DNA of 64,000 nt from Antitrichia curtipendula (lineage: Eukaryota > Streptophyta > Bryopsida > Hypnales > Leucodontaceae): contig OX579635.1 in NCBI GenBank assembly GCA_951230915.1, positions 46,562,001-46,626,000 of the forward strand, read 5' to 3'. The notes under the pieces were generated by a model that saw nothing but the letters and a program-made list of their open reading frames with translations, did not search any database and was not told the origin of the DNA. The position numbers and the translations under genes were made by a program. Position 1 is the first letter of the stretch. Each line of letters begins with the position of its first letter. Shown here one piece after another: positions 23,087 through 34,100 of this stretch.

Positions 23087-24908
23087 GTCCTCCATGACTG
23101 ATGACGGCCAAGGCCCTGGAACGGTCAGTTTGATTATGCCCTCGTGACCTTTTAAATTATGGAATGATTATGAATTGGAGGTGCTTAAGGAAAGTGTTGT
23201 TGTTGTGGCTTATCATTGCTTCCATGTCTACGTGAGGGAATTCCATTAGTGATTCGGAATTCTAATTTGATGTAAGCAGAAGCACGTACATTTCAAGGAG
23301 TGAGCTGTGGACTATGATTGCGTAAAACAACAATTTATTCTTTTGTAAACCTTGTGTTTTCCCTTGACATTGTGCAACCGTCGGTATTAGTTGCAAGAGA
23401 GAAGCGAGATAATTGAATGGAACAAGGCAGCATTGAAAAGAAACCCTGTACAAAATTGTCGTCTTTTTCATTTCCCTGTGGAAAGATTGTTCAGTCGCAT
23501 GTGAGGGTCCGCCATACCAAGGAGAGGCTGTCCTATGCATCTTTTTCAGCATTATGTTTGTTAGAAAGAGAGCTTAGCAAGGAAGATGGATGGCAAAGTG
23601 AGAACCGACAGAATTTGTGTAGATGGAAAAGAAGAACAAGCTTCTAAAGGGCAAGAAGGCATGCACATGATGTGACTTCATTTCTGATTGAGAACAGAAA
23701 CCATATTGGTGCAATGTATATTAAAATTTAATGTCTTTCAGTCTTGCAGATGACATGAAGATTTGGAATATCTTGTTTGCACAGCGGAAGTGTTACTCTT
23801 ACTGAACCCACATCGATCATTCATGAAGTGACAAGCATGAGCTGGACTGATAGCCAAAGTAATGCTTGTATCGGAATGGAAATTATCTTTAAGACATAGC
23901 CGAAAATAAAAAATTAATAATGCTTGCCGTTCATGACAGTGAACCCTAACATGACAGTGTGAGTCCCATGGGGGGTTGAGAAATTGAAATTGAAATGTTA
24001 ACATGCTTATAGATTTTAAATGTTGTTGAAGTTCATTAAAGAAAATTGTGGCTCCAATGCTGTGCTTGTGTTAAATCTGTAATTTTGAATTTTCTTTTAA
24101 GATTGCATCTTGAAAGTTCAAAAGGTAGTAATTTCCAACTTCATGTATCAAATTTTGTTTCAATTGGTGCGGCAGGAAAGAATACATGAATGACAGTATT
24201 ATATTTGCCACAAATATTTTCAATTGTATTTAAAATTTAATATCATTCTAAGAATTTCAGAAATTTTTTTTTTGGAAGAAATCTTTAAAACATTATAAAA
24301 TTCAATTTCATTTTCTTAATACTGGAAAAATGAGATTGCATTTTATGTAAATTAGTAAATTTATGGAAGAAAAAAATATAAAAATTCTGAAATGTATGAT
24401 TAAATTTTGAATACTGATGAAGGATGACTGAACGAATTGTCCTTAGAGGACAAAGGATGAGCCATTATTCAACTTCCTGTGTAATTCAATACCTTCTACC
24501 AATGGCTAAGGTAGTATGCTCTTAAAGCGACCATTTAAGGGCTGGTCCGCCTTTTTCACAGGCTTTCTTGGACGAAAATATTTTTAGATCATTTTTTAGA
24601 GAAAGAAAAATAGATGTGGAACCTAACACAAGTGGTTTTGTATTTTTCCAAGCATTTTTGAATTACTTATGAATTTTCAAAGATTCAAGGCATAGGCACC
24701 TATTTGTGACCATAGGTCTTCCAAAATTTGTCCACTTGCAACTTGTAAAGAAATGTGCGGAAATCAAAGACAATGATTGGCTCTTGCAATAGAAAAATAG
24801 TTTTTCATCCATGCGTTCAATTGCTAAACCAGTCCATTTAAGGATCACCTCATCTCCATTCTCCACCTAAAAATAGGGGCGGTTTGAAGAAGATGGGCAC
24901 TTTTAGAG
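23087..24908. other. 3' part of the CACTA element without recognised genes
   Basis: Follows the TNP2 stop. AT-rich from about 24000. Short ORFs such as one at 23417-23647 have no recognisable features. A possible weak inverted repeat around CCGCC-type ends (24545 and 24885) hints at another old MITE but could not be confirmed. Confidence 0.4.
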
Positions 24909-25144
24909 GGCCGGGGTGAACTGACCCCCTCGCTCGTACCCCTGGGAAAACCCTGAAATTTTTTATTTTCCATGCATGAATTTTTTTGCAAATTCTGAAT
25001 TCATATTTGCAATCAGCGGCCCCAAATTAGCTAGGGGGGTTTTAGAAAATAGATTTTACACGGCACAAAATAGGGGGCTTTTTTTTATGTGCACCCCTGG
25101 ATGGACTTTGGCAGTACGAGCGAGGGGGTCAGTTCACCCCGGCC
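24909..25144. mobile_element. MITE with 8-bp target duplication (hAT- or Merlin-like)
   Basis: Near-perfect terminal inverted repeats of about 32 bp, beginning GGCCGGGGTGAACTGACCCC on both strands. An exact 8-bp duplication TTTTAGAG lies at 24901-24908 and 25145-25152. Eight-base duplications fit hAT, with Merlin or Novosib also possible; the GG start is not the usual hAT end. The interior (about 24960-25050) resembles sequence near 59950-60085 and 60740-60830. Confidence 0.85.
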
Positions 25145-25159
25145 TTTTAGAGCACACTA

Positions 25160-25608
25160 CACAAAAGATGATATTTAGTGTCTTGTACACTAAATACGAA
25201 GGCATACACTAAAAGCCAATTACCTTATGAAAGTAAGTAACATTAAATGTCAATTCAAACACTAAATGTGAACCAGAGTTGTCATATCAGACGGAATATC
25301 ACTGTTCACGGACAGAATCGGACCGATTAGGGCTAGGCGGCTGCAAACTTCAGAGCCTTGTAACTTTTGCAAAAATTCTTCAAATAAGGAAAATGAGATG
25401 TTTTTCGGCATCTACAAAAACTGTAGATGCCGAAAAACATCTCATTTTACCGATTTGAAGAATTTTTGCAAAAGTTACAAGGCTCTGAAGTTTGCAGCCG
25501 GCACATTCAAGTCTAACACTAATTGTGGACAAGTTCAGATTTAGTGTTGTAGCTAGTAGGGGGATAAAAACACTAAATGTCACTCAACACTAAATATCAT
25601 CTTTGGTG
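25160..25608. mobile_element. TA-flanked MITE with ACACTAAATGT subterminal repeats
   Basis: Ends CACAAAAGATGATATTTAGT on the left and, inverted on the right, CACCAAAGATGATATTTAGT. TA flanks at 25158-25159 and 25609-25610. ACACTAAAT-type words repeat several times near both ends. The left end reads CACTACAC with its flank, but the right end lacks TAGTG, so a CACTA assignment is not supported. A long hairpin lies in the centre. Confidence 0.7.
25339..25499. repeat. 161-nt near-perfect hairpin
   Basis: Two arms of about 75-78 nt (25339-25413 and about 25420-25499) pair almost completely around a short AAAACT loop; only a few changes are visible near AAGGAAAATG versus CATTTTACCG. Transcripts from either strand would fold into a long stem, the kind of source that gives rise to siRNA or young miRNA loci. 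Expression is unknown. Confidence 0.85.
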
Positions 25609-26026
25609 TACCTTATTGTGCTTGAGTAATTTCCATTTGCATGTTGCTTTGCATAATGTCATTGACTGTCAATGTTTACTTTATTCAATATGAAGCCAAA
25701 ACTGAAACAGTATCTCCTTAAAATCACATGCCAATGAGGGCTCAACAACATTGCCAGCTGCTTTGTACTGCCGTCATTTACTCTAAATCAAATTTGGAAT
25801 TATTTATCGCCAGAAAATACTGTGAGAAATTTCTACATTTGGTAGCGCAAGCAACTTGCCTCAAGGTCCCACCGGTAAGGACCTACTTTTCAGACCTGCC
25901 GTGACTAATAATTTTTCCACAGTCCAGTTTACTGATAGGACGTGACCTTCCATCACCCTCAATGGAATTCCAGCAATTTGATACTAATCTTCCCTCCTTA
26001 AAACCGCCACTTCTCTTGTAGTGGAT

Positions 26027-27669
26027 GAGTAATTTGGCTCCTTTGTCTACAAACCATACATCTTCAGATTTAATCTTAAATGATTCTTTTGTTAGAATTA
26101 TTGAGGAGAAGAAGCAAAAGGGTTCATTTGGTGCACCATATGACAGGATTGTGGCCTTTTTATCAAAGGTGAGTTCATTCTTTTCATTGTTTTTCTTATT
26201 TATTTCATGTCATTTTGTTATGGATATTAACTTTGCCATCTTCAATTATGAATTAAAAATCTTGAAATTTATTTTTGTAGGTTGGTGAAGGCAGAGAGTT
26301 CTTTTTTGATGGCCAAGTGCAAAAGGGACCTGCTGTGGACCTCATTATTGCAAAATATCCAGATGGTCTTCGCGTTCCAGGGGTTTCAAATCCGCCATCT
26401 CAAATTCCGCACTGGAATGCCATCATTCCAAGTTTTCTCCACGTAATGATGGCATTTTCTCTTACTTATCTTCATGATGACGGAGCGTTCCTATTATTTT
26501 ATCCTGACAGTCTTACAGTGAAGAAAGAAGTGGCAGGATTTTTCAAGAACTACAAATTCAAGATCAAGGACAAATGGACTATCATTAACAGCTTACACTT
26601 GGCAAATCCTATGAATCCATCTAAAAATGTAAGTAGCAAATGAAAGCTTTTAGATTTTTGTATTCATTCAATTTTTGTTGTATTTCCTTAGCTTTCATGT
26701 GTAGTCTCTAATTTCAAGTTGATTTGATTTCTAGACTTTGAAGTTCAAGGCCTTGTTGTTGGTTCGATCGTTGGCCTCCTCCATTGCAAGACAACCTCAG
26801 GAGCTTGTGATTACTATGGATCCCTCAATTCCTGAGGTTGATTTAGTCACAGACGACGTCGTCTTCAACATTGTTACCTCGACAACTCAATTATGTAGCA
26901 AGGGAGATGGCAAGCCATGGAGGGGTGCTAAGGAGAAGTCTCAAGTTCTAATGAAACTTTTTGTTCATTGCTTGAGCCCCGTAGGTGGCATTGTGGCAGA
27001 CATGACTGCCTCTACAGGTACCCTAAGCCTATAATGTATTGAATTATTGTTTTCTTTGTTTTTTTGTTTGATTATTTTATCTACACTTCAATTTTGATGT
27101 TTAATACTTCTAACATTCTGCTTCATCCAGGTTCTTCCATTATAGTGGCTCATTCATCCAATCGCCATATCTTAGCATTAGAGAGTGATGCCAAACTTTT
27201 TGATGAGATACTCAAGCCTTTGCAAACTCCAACTACTGTCTCCAAGACTATTGATTCTGCTACCGCATGCGATGGTATGGAGATTGATGATGACTCTCCA
27301 ATAGAAAATGTTGCACTACTTGACTTATGTGAGTAAGTTTTATTTATGTTCTTCTTTTTCAACAACTTTAGTCAAAAATTCAACATTTTGTGTTTTAATT
27401 TGTTAGTGAATTCTAATGTATGGTTTGTTGTTTGCAGTTGGATGACTCCATTTCCAAGGCAGACCTTGCCTTTTTATTGGCACCCTAGATTTCTTAGAAG
27501 TCCTTCTCTTAGTCCTCGTGGCCTTCCTGTTTATGCTAAAGATTTAGCATTAGCTTATGCTAATGCTTCATCTGATTCATCTTCAAATTCTCTATCTCCT
27601 CGTAGATCTTATGATCCTAGAGTATGCTCTTATTTTGAACTCAGTGCATCTGAGTCTAACGATATTTGA
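26027..27669 (+). pseudogene. ParB-like/methyltransferase fusion gene, 3' half (exons 5b-9), amino-methyltransferase fold
   Basis: Exons: 26027-26168, 26281-26628, 26735-27017, 27131-27332 and 27438-27669 (TGA). All have GT..AG borders and conserved phase. The order is that of beta-class DNA amino-methyltransferases (N4-C/N6-A type): a motif IV position after VDLII (about residues 737-744), then a DDGAFLLF strand, a variable region, and then GKPWRGAKEKSQVL followed by a SAM-binding motif I-like segment VADMTASTGSS (about 921-930) and HILALESD. In active enzymes motif IV is D/N/S-P-P-Y/F/W. Here the aligned residues are AKYPDG, so the catalytic acid position is Lys and activity may be lost; an NPPS lies 10 residues further on. 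ATG 26025 overlaps the target-site duplication and is not taken as a native start. Confidence 0.75.
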
Positions 27670-28359
27670 GTTTACTTTTATGATTTAATATTTGACTTTT
27701 ATTGTCTTGCTTAATCATTCAAAAGCATTGCTCATGATTTAGTTCTTATAATGTTCAGAGTTTTTGCTTGTCACCAATTTCTATCTTGCTTCTATAACAT
27801 GTTTTAGTTGCTCTTTCTATTTTAGACTTCATAAATGTCATCCCTATGATAATGTTATGATGTATTGCAATTTTACATTTATGTGCTTCATATTAAGACG
27901 TCCTAAACCACTACACTTATTTGCATCATGTGTTGTTTATATATACTATCCATGTTGATTGTATCTCAATTTTTGGAATGATATTGATTCAATTTTTTTG
28001 GTACAAAATGATAAACTGGCATATTCATTTGTTATTCATTTGGACTCTAAAATCTTACATTTAATTCCATTGTCATAGGTTCCCAACGGATTTACATACC
28101 CTAAATTGAAAAAAAATGTAGGCTCACAAGCTCACATGCTAGCACTCCCGTATAATTATCTACTTTAGGCTTGTAGGATTCCAATTGAGCTTTACATCTA
28201 TGAAAAATGGCATGGACTTGTGAGCGCTTTTTTATCTACCCTTGATATGGAAGCGGAACACAACGAGGTTCTAATTTCTAGATGCAATTTTGTATGAGTA
28301 GGTGCCTAAACATTGGTCCATTGTGCCTTCTAAAAAATGGATTTTTTTTGTATTTTTAA
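27670..28359. other. 3' flank of the ParB-methyltransferase gene, no gene seen
   Basis: AT-rich sequence after the TGA at 27669. No recognisable ORF. The polyadenylation site could not be fixed. Confidence 0.4.
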
Positions 28360-28919
28360 CCCATAAAGTCTCAAGGCCATTTTTCTATCAAAACCACTCA
28401 AAACTACCACTTTTGCTACATTCACTTATGAAATAATTTATTTTTTAAATTGTAGGATCTTACTCTACACTTGTCTTTGATTACGAAATAAAAATTTTGT
28501 GATTTTTAACCATATAAATTGAAAGATATTAGAATTCAAAGTGAAAGAAAAAAAAAATTATAAGAAATTGCTATGATTGCCCGCAAAATAAGAAGCTCCA
28601 TAATTTTCACATCACTTATCCAAATGGAATGAATCAAAGCTTCTCATTTAGAAAAGAATATAATCTACAAAGAAAAAAATATTAAAAATTTTGTTTCAAT
28701 TTTTTGTAGAATTTTTATGCTGCCCGGTCTCCCTTGTTTTGAAGTTATTGTGGTGTAACTTTTTTTCCTAAGTACCAATTGGAGAAAAATTATATTTTCA
28801 AAAATTTGTTAGTTTTTCTATCTTATGAGAAATTTTCAAAAAATTCAGTAAAAATTGAGATCATGGGAGCTTGCCCAAAATCCACTTTGACCTATGCCAA
28901 GACAATGGGACTTTAGGGG
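28360..28919. mobile_element. TTAA-flanked repeat, copy 1 (560 bp)
   Basis: Starts CCCATAAAGTCTCAAGGCCA and ends GGGACTTTAGGGG, with TTAA on both sides (28356-28359, 28920-28923). Shares blocks with copy 2 at 39461: AAGGCCATTTTT, ACCACTCAAAACT, CCAAATGGAATGAATCAAAG, GGGAGCTTGCCC and GACAATGGGACTTTAGGGGT. TTAA duplications are typical of piggyBac and Kolobok superfamilies. No coding capacity seen. Confidence 0.75.
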
Positions 28920-28923
28920 TTAA

Positions 28924-30373
28924 AATAACTGACAATTGCACTTGTTTACAAAGTTCTAACTCCAAATTTAATTGTACTTCAATGGTCGAATTAACTAAGC
29001 CATTTTGAATTTTAGCACAAGGTTCTCCAATCTAAATTTATCAATACTAAATTAAAGGGAATGTCATGCCATTTCTAAAAACATAAAACTCAAGGAGATC
29101 TAACTTTCCTAATAAAAGTTATAGCCGGATGAAACTAGCTTTTGGAAGGGTTGTGTAATCTTCATCTACATTTTTGCCCAAATTCCTAAATTTCAATTCA
29201 ACTTGTACTTTGGGCTACCTTTCTAAGTTAAAAGTTACTTCCTAAACAAAAATTTGAACTTAGATGGATACTTACAACTTTCATCCAACTTTTTAATCAA
29301 CCTTCATCCTTCTATAACTTCTAGAGTCTTATGTCTTTTTTAACTTTTGACCTATGGTTGGAGTCCTCTAGACCTCTCCTACAAGTTTTTGCTTCTAATT
29401 TCTTTATTTGACTAGCTTCTTAATCTTTGAATGTCACAGTGGACGTTTTCTAGATGTTCAGAGTCGGTGTAGGGTTTGGAGACCCTGTTGATTAAGCATT
29501 ATAATTTGTAAATCCAAACGGTGGATTCTCTTGAAAATTGGACCTTCACATTCATAAAGTTGTTAGCTCCCGGATTCAATGGTGAAGTCCTCAGTGAATT
29601 ACGCAATTTCTCATTACTCCATTTTGATTGCAAAGTGCTGAGAAGCTCATGAATTCCAATGTTTTGGCTATGATGTTCAGGAATTAAGTCCTTAGTTTGG
29701 TTGTTCTTTAAATCTATGTTTTCATGCTATTTTTGGCATTTTATTATTTTAAAACTTAGGTAATTTTTACTTGTAAGGACTAATTCTAGATTTCCAAAAT
29801 ATTTGGAAACTTACAACTTGGACTATCCAAGTGAAAATTATGCATGGATGAAGTTTGACTGCTAGTTGGTTCTTCATCCATTGTTTTCTACTTGTCTACA
29901 ATTCAAAACTAGCTTTTATTTTCACCTATGGCTTTTGATGATTTTCTACTTCTTAAATTTTTACTCTTGTTACCATTGGATGATTTTAATTAAAATTCAT
30001 CCTATTTTACCTCTAAACCTCATCCACTTATATCTTCATCATTTTTAATCCAAATTCTATCTATCATATATTTTTGGAAACCTCCAGATTTCTATTATAT
30101 GATTCTAAGCTCAACCTTGACATAAATCTTTGTCCTAATGATCTGATTTGACCCTAGGCTTCTACCTTGATTAAAATTCATTAATTAAGATAATTTGAAG
30201 TGAAGATAGAGGTTTAGTAACATACCTCATATCATGCTTAATTGATTAGGTGGTCAAAGACTCCCTCAAACTCCTCCTCTTGTACCCTTGTGAATTGTTT
30301 GGAAATTTTTGCTCACCACTTTAAATTTTTTGTAGATTTTTTAATACAAAATTTTGAATCACACTAGTTCTAT
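28924..30373. other. AT-rich sequence without recognised genes
   Basis: No ORF with recognisable features, no clear repeat ends. Confidence 0.5.
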
Positions 30374-30919
30374 TTCAACTAAGGGCCGCTTCACACTATG
30401 GCCGACCACGTTGAGAGGCCATAGGATTGAGTGGCCAAACTTTGTTGAGAGTCCAAAGAAATGAACATTAAATAGGCCATTAAATATAGGAATTGGAGCC
30501 TTTGGCTAGCCGTAGTGTGAAGCCTCCAAAGGCCAAGTCCAAAGTCCAAACCCTTGGCAATGATATCCCATGGCTTTTCAACTTGGACGGCCAAAATGTA
30601 AAGCCTCCTAAGGCCAAGCCCAAAGTCCAAACTCTTAGTAATGAACTTCCAACTACCAATCTAACGGTTGAGATCTTGTCATAAGTTGACGGCCTCACAT
30701 CCATACTTTGGATCTCCATTTTTAGTCGGCCCAAACTTTCTTTGAGAGTCCGTTGCCCTATAGGCAATTTATTGCCATGTAGGTAGTTGAAAGGTGATGG
30801 CCTTTGGACTTCTGTCTTCTAGTGTGAAGGGTCGAAAAGCCAAACTTTTGGTTTCTTGAAATTTGATTGGTGAAAACCCACGGCGTCTCAACCTTTGGCC
30901 ATTGTGTGAAGTGGCCCTA
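30374..30919. mobile_element. hAT-like non-autonomous element (about 546 bp)
   Basis: Inverted ends AAGGGCCGCTTCACACTATG (from 30381) and, inverted from the right, TAGGGCCACTTCACACAATG. An 8-bp word AGTTCTAT flanks it at 30366-30373 and 30920-30927, which would be an hAT-type duplication, although the left end then has 7 extra bases before the TIR. The interior contains an ~80-bp direct duplication (about 30525 and 30605) with GCCAAG.CCAAAGTCCAAAC.CTT.G.AATGA. Confidence 0.6.
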
Positions 30920-31017
30920 AGTTCTATGCTCTTCCTACTCATTTTTTTTCTACAGACTCCCTCTTTTCTTTCAACACTATTCTTATTCAATTATTTATAT
31001 TCCACTAGTTGACTTCG

Positions 31018-31145
31018 AATGGAATAAATAATTGCTTCAAACTTCAAAATAATTTTGAATGAACAATAATTGATCTAGAAAACCTCCTATCCCCTATCCA
31101 CGTCAATTATTGTTCATTCAAACTTCTAATGGTTTGAATTATTTC
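31018..31145. repeat. Imperfect hairpin
   Basis: GAATAAATAATTGCTTCAAAC and GAATGAACAATAATTGA on the left are matched inverted by TCAATTATTGTTCATTC and TGGTTTGAATTATT on the right, around a CCTATCCCCTATCC loop. Probably an old fold-back MITE. Confidence 0.55.
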
Positions 31146-34100
31146 TCTTAGATTTTCCCTAATCCTATTCTACTTTCAACTTCTTCTTCCTAACTTGTCC
31201 ACTTCTTTTTCTCATTTCAATTCTACTTCACTTGCAATTGTAATCCACTTCTTTTCAACTAGTATTTTCCAATGCTAACTTGACTATGGAGTTTGAAAGT
31301 TCTCTCTTTCTCGCTAATTTCTCCTTACCTCCTTCTACTTGTTTTTATTTGTACTTCCTAGATTATGTCAATTTTGGCAATATTGTGATATTTTCTCACT
31401 CCATCTTCTCTCCTCTTCTATACTAACTCTACTCTATGATCTTGCAACTAATTTTGGGAGGCTAATTTGACACTTTGAAACACCAATTTTAGAGACTCTA
31501 ACTATAGTTGGATGGAAAAATTGTCACTAATTTTTGGAAACTAAACTTTGGGTGTTTCCAATATGTTTGGAAACTAAACTTTGTGTGAGAAACAAGGGAG
31601 TTCAAAGCTTCGCCATTAGATTGAATTTTCACACAAAATTTCAATACTTCTAAAACAAGAAGGTTCAAAGTTTTGTTGCTAGTTTAAGATTTTATACAAA
31701 ATTTTAACATTTTTAAAACTAGGAGGTTAAATTTTTTGCCGTGGTGAACAAACTAAGGAAAAATATACAACATTTTGGACAAGGGTAGTTACAACATAAC
31801 TTGGACGGCACAAAGAAGTTAATACAAGTGTGTTAGTACAAAATTTGAATACACACACAAGCTAATAGAACACTTGGTTAGTACAATAAACTCAACAAAG
31901 ACTTACACTAGAGGCCCCTCAAAGCAAAATTGCCAAGGTATGAAGGGGGGTTGCCCTTGGTCTATACAACCAATTAAATAAGTTTGAAATTCAACAAAAC
32001 TCAAACAAAACTTTAACAAAACATTTCAACAAGTTAGTACACAATTCAAACAAGATATAAGGTGACTTAGTAAGATTTGAAAGGACCCTAAGTGCTTTAA
32101 ATCTTGTAGAAACAATAACAATTGAAGCTTAAAAACACACATTTAGCAACTTGGCTCAAAATGGCCCAAAAGTCCAACTACATAGACTAGTGTGTTAATA
32201 TGCCAATAGTGGCTACACAAAAGTGTTTTGAGAGGAGAATGAGTGCCCTTATATAGTCTTTTAAGGGCAAGCACCTCCTCTCATTTTCCTTCTAGTAAAC
32301 TTATCATTTAGGATTTTCATCCTAATTTTTTCTTTTCTACTTTCTACGCTAAAGCAGAACTCTAACTTTTGAAAAAAGACTCTAAATCACAAATAGATTG
32401 CGCCATTGATTTCAAATGTGCATTTCTGGTTTAGTTAATTTTTAACCCTTTTTCATCTTCAAAATCTCATCAAAATCTAGAGTTAGGATAAAAAACCAAC
32501 TTTTTGAGTTTACTTTTTTCTGAAAAAAGTAACAAGTGTAGGCGCTTGAGGAGATATAAGGGCGTAAGAAAAGACCCTGCTTTGGCATCATTCCAATTTT
32601 GTATGCTCCCAAAACGCATATCAACTCCGCTAACAATTTATAAATTCATCAGTCTTGGAAGAATCTTATCGATTTGGATGTCCATGGCCATTGAAATATT
32701 TTGAAATTTGTTGGAGCATCTTATTAATATATATAAAAATACTAATTTTTAATAAGATTTTACCATGCCTTGGATACTTTCTACAAAATTTTCATCATAA
32801 ATTTGGGTGGTTGATTGTCCGGAAGAGGATCTTTTGACTATAAAAAAAATTGGACCTTTTTGTGGAACCTCTCATGTAATTTTACAAAAGATGTGCAATC
32901 TCACATTTTTACTTTAAACATGCAAAGAAAGAGAATCAAATCTTGCTATCTCTTTTAATTTCTAGTGAACATGAAATCTTTTATGCGGAAAAAATCTTGG
33001 TAAACCAATTTTGCCATTGGACTCCTATATTGGTTTCTACTTCAAATACCTACTCCGGTTATAGATGCCCTCTATTGATTCATCTTGAGTTTTCTTCACC
33101 TTTAGGTTAACAATTGGAGTTTTCATTATTTCATAAAATAGAATGTGAAATTGAAATCTCTCTCTGGGGATCAACTTAGGATTCTCACATAGGTTCCCTG
33201 ATAACAATTTAAATAAGATTTGTCACATACAAGGCAGGTTTAGACAATTGAAGCAATTTCTACTAAATATCTATAGTTTGTACAAATTCTAGGTTTCTAT
33301 CCTATTTTCATGCATGATTTGGGTTTACTTAAAAATAATAATTCTACTTAGGATCAAATACTATATTGGCATGTGACATGTACCTATTTTGCTTCTACAC
33401 TCTTTTGGAGGACTTTTTGTATATATAACTACACTCAAAATTGCAAAAAATAGAATAAAATAAAATCATGAGTCCTAAGTGACAAATTGGGAGCTCACAA
33501 GGTCTTGGCTAAATGTATAAATCTAACTTGAACAGTGTCTATCTCTCACCAATCACTATTTTGATCATTCTACAGGGCCTTTGGTCTAGCTCTAGTGTAA
33601 ACCAACCCTTAGTCTTATATGTGGTTTGGGCATTATGATACTATAAGTAGGTGTAAACACTTGAGCAAGTACTTTTTCAACTTTCACTCAATGTTCGGGA
33701 ATTTTTTAGTTTTACCATCTATTCTCCTATATTGAATAGTTTTTTCAAGTACAAAGTCCGTTTATTCTTTCTATTTTTTATTCAAAATAGAAATTTATCT
33801 AGTTATTCATCATTTTTTTAACAATATTATCAAATTGCCTTAGGGATTTTTCCTCAATTCCACCAGCCAGCTTTGAACTAGTCACCGATTTTTCCAAGCA
33901 CTACATTCACTAAAGTAAGGTGAAATTATCCCAAACCATCTCTGTACCCATTCCTAACAAGTAGAGTTCTATTGGAAGTGTCCCTCAAAAGCAACAGTAA
34001 AACATTCTTTTACTTAAATGTGATTGGATGACTATTAATTTTTGAGGTTTTAGTTTTATGACCACGCTATGTGATGGTTTCAAAATGCCTAGGAAGCTTC

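Larger units (their letters stand above)
7829..26023 (+). mobile_element. CACTA (En/Spm-type) transposon, 18,195 bp, with nested insertions
   Basis: The left end is CACTACAAGGGAAGAGGGGG. The right end read inward on the minus strand is CACTACAAGAGAAGTGGCGG. They match at about 24 of 28 positions. A 3-bp target-site duplication, GAT, lies at 7826-7828 and 26024-26026. Inside are a minus-strand TNP1-like gene (8598-14975) and a plus-strand TNP2 transposase gene (15533-23086), transcribed away from each other. It hosts at least four later insertions. It sits in a coding exon of the ParB-methyltransferase gene, and precise loss with one GAT copy would restore that frame. CACTA elements move by cut-and-paste with 3-bp duplications, so structure and target site agree. 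Frameshift, stop and nested insertion make this copy probably non-autonomous. Confidence 0.95.

Noticed and set aside
25155..25608. CACTA assignment for the CACTACAC-starting MITE
   Set aside because: The right end lacks TAGTG and there is no 3-bp duplication; TA flanks fit better.
26025..26288. Independent gene start at ATG 26025
   Set aside because: This ATG overlaps the GAT duplication made by the CACTA insertion, and the coding sequence continues the interrupted exon from 7828.
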